Both the position numbers and the translations under genes were made by a program. Shown here piece by piece: positions 63,160 to 64,000 of a stretch of 64,000 nt of DNA. Numbering within the stretch: position 1 is the stretch's first letter; the number at the start of each line of letters is the position of its first letter. Source of the DNA: Shewanella atlantica (GTDB taxonomy: Bacteria > Pseudomonadota > Gammaproteobacteria > Enterobacterales > Shewanellaceae); the NCBI RefSeq assembly GCF_003966265.1, contig NZ_RXNV01000003.1:310001-374000 (forward strand), in the 5' to 3' direction. The notes under the pieces were generated by a model. The model was given only the letters and a program-made list of their open reading frames with translations, made no database searches and was not told the origin of the DNA.

Positions 63160-63996
63160 TCATCTATCGCTTAAGTTCGGAGCAGATCCAGATTTAAGCC
63201 GGGAGTTGAGGTCAGAGTACTGCTCAAGATAATGTTGCAACAAGGCCTCCCCCTGAGTTTTTCGGATCTCCGACAGGGTAAGCCAGAACTGAAGTGAGAA
63301 CTCAGGGTGCGCCTTATACCATTGATGAGAGACGGGCATAAACCAATGTACACGCATAAAGGGAGGGGCTATCGATACCAGCTTATCGGAGAGTTGCAGA
63401 TCCATAACCACTCGGCGGCCAATAGTCTCCTCTACCACATAACCATCTAACCGCCCCAAGGCCAATAAGGCGAAGCCATCGGTAAGGGAGAGGTTTTGAT
63501 TGTACAGCACTCCTAGTTCACTCAATTTTTTATAGGCAATGTAACCTAACGGTGCCGCGATACCGTGGCGAACACCCGAGAAATGACTGCCGTCCCAGTT
63601 GAGCTCAGAACCTGATTTAGTATAGATAAGGTAATCGACAAACCAGATCGCCATCTCATTATCTGCCACTTCCCCAGCTTTAGGGAATACGCCCCAAGAG
63701 TCACGCTCTGAAGACCAGATAGCGGCAATGATCCCATCGACTTTGCCTTGACCCAGCTGCTGAATGCAACGCTTCCAAGGCATAAAGGAGAAGTTTAACT
63801 CTATACCACGCTGCTCCGCCGCAAGAATTAACAGATCCGGTAGGACACCATGTTCACCGAGTAGCACCATGCCATCCTCGGGTACACCCTGGATAAAAGG
63901 CATATTATCTTGCATCTCAAAACAGATTCGAAATGGCCTGTCTGGTGTCTCTGCAGCCATAGATGTTCCAATAACTCCCCCTGAAATTCCCGCCAT
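63160..63996 (-). CDS. Periplasmic substrate-binding protein, family 3-like (5' end may be beyond window)
   Basis: At least 278 residues of a bacterial extracellular solute-binding domain: PFRICFEMQDNMPFIQG...LPDLLILAAEQRGIELNFSFMPWKRCIQQLGQGKVDGIIAAIWSSERDSWGVFPK. The pattern (PW.R....L..G..D......S.ER) is common in polar-amino-acid-like proteins that stand alone in Shewanella. The N-terminal 15 residues are a poor signal peptide, and the frame stays open to the window end, so the true start may lie upstream. Confidence 0.75.
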   Translation of the reverse strand: MAGISGGVIGTSMAAETPDRPFRICFEMQDNMPFIQGVPEDGMVLLGEHGVLPDLLILAAEQRGIELNFSFMPWKRCIQQLGQGKVDGIIAAIWSSERDSWGVFPKAGEVADNEMAIWFVDYLIYTKSGSELNWDGSHFSGVRHGIAAPLGYIAYKKLSELGVLYNQNLSLTDGFALLALGRLDGYVVEETIGRRVVMDLQLSDKLVSIAPPFMRVHWFMPVSHQWYKAHPEFSLQFWLTLSEIRKTQGEALLQHYLEQYSDLNSRLKSGSAPNLSDR

Positions 63997-64000
63997 AGTC

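Overview
This window looks like chromosome from a marine gammaproteobacterium, most likely Shewanella. The grounds are the pfaC-pfaD end of an omega-3 polyunsaturated fatty acid synthase cluster, an OsmC-YcaO fusion, a complete anaerobic carnitine locus (cai/fix), a rhombosortase-type GlyGly-CTERM protein, a REP-associated transposase relic and a REP-like intergenic element. The genus is inferred from gene content; the species cannot be told. No rRNA, tRNA, CRISPR array, prophage or intact insertion sequence was seen.

Layout. 1-2433: 3' end of pfaC, then pfaD. 2434-6441: sparse region with two secreted hypothetical proteins, a long RecX-like protein, and repeats. 6442-9776: SLC13/DASS anion transporter, then a cyclic-nucleotide-domain histidine kinase overlapping its response regulator. 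9881-12061: OsmC-YcaO fusion on the minus strand. 12860-14402: small outer-membrane protein and a graveyard with a REP transposase relic and a trpB 3' relic. 14403-21065: LysR regulator plus RND efflux operon (adaptor, pump, outer-membrane factor). 21224-22426: intact stand-alone trpB. 22601-27512: a PAS-GGDEF-EAL protein broken by an in-frame amber codon, and a chemoreceptor. 28071-31479: TonB-receptor relic, lipoprotein and a penicillin-acylase-family Ntn hydrolase.

31650-52412 is the most striking region. A minus-strand operon caiT-caiA-caiB-caiC-caiD-maoC-caiE-alpha/beta hydrolase diverges from a plus-strand fixA-fixB-fixC-fixX set. fix is followed by a yaaU-like MFS transporter, an outer-membrane porin and a chemoreceptor. 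The expected chemistry is that carnitine enters by CaiT antiport, is activated to the CoA thioester (CaiC, CaiB), dehydrated (CaiD), reduced (CaiA) with electrons delivered through FixABCX, and exported as gamma-butyrobetaine. The MaoC-type hydratase and the esterase-like hydrolase are additions to the enterobacterial plan. The 1.1-kb divergent cai/fix control region carries a CRP-like palindrome and an array of six exact (plus about three degenerate) copies of TTAG-N5-CTAA, mostly spaced about 21 bp. I regard this as the best candidate for something undescribed.

52587-64000: zinc-ribbon protein, divergent LysR/AhpD-like pair, Fur-box-preceded TonB siderophore receptor, two secreted or unknown proteins, then a PepSY protein with a PhoP/PhoQ-like two-component system, a DUF3300 protein and a truncated periplasmic solute-binding protein.
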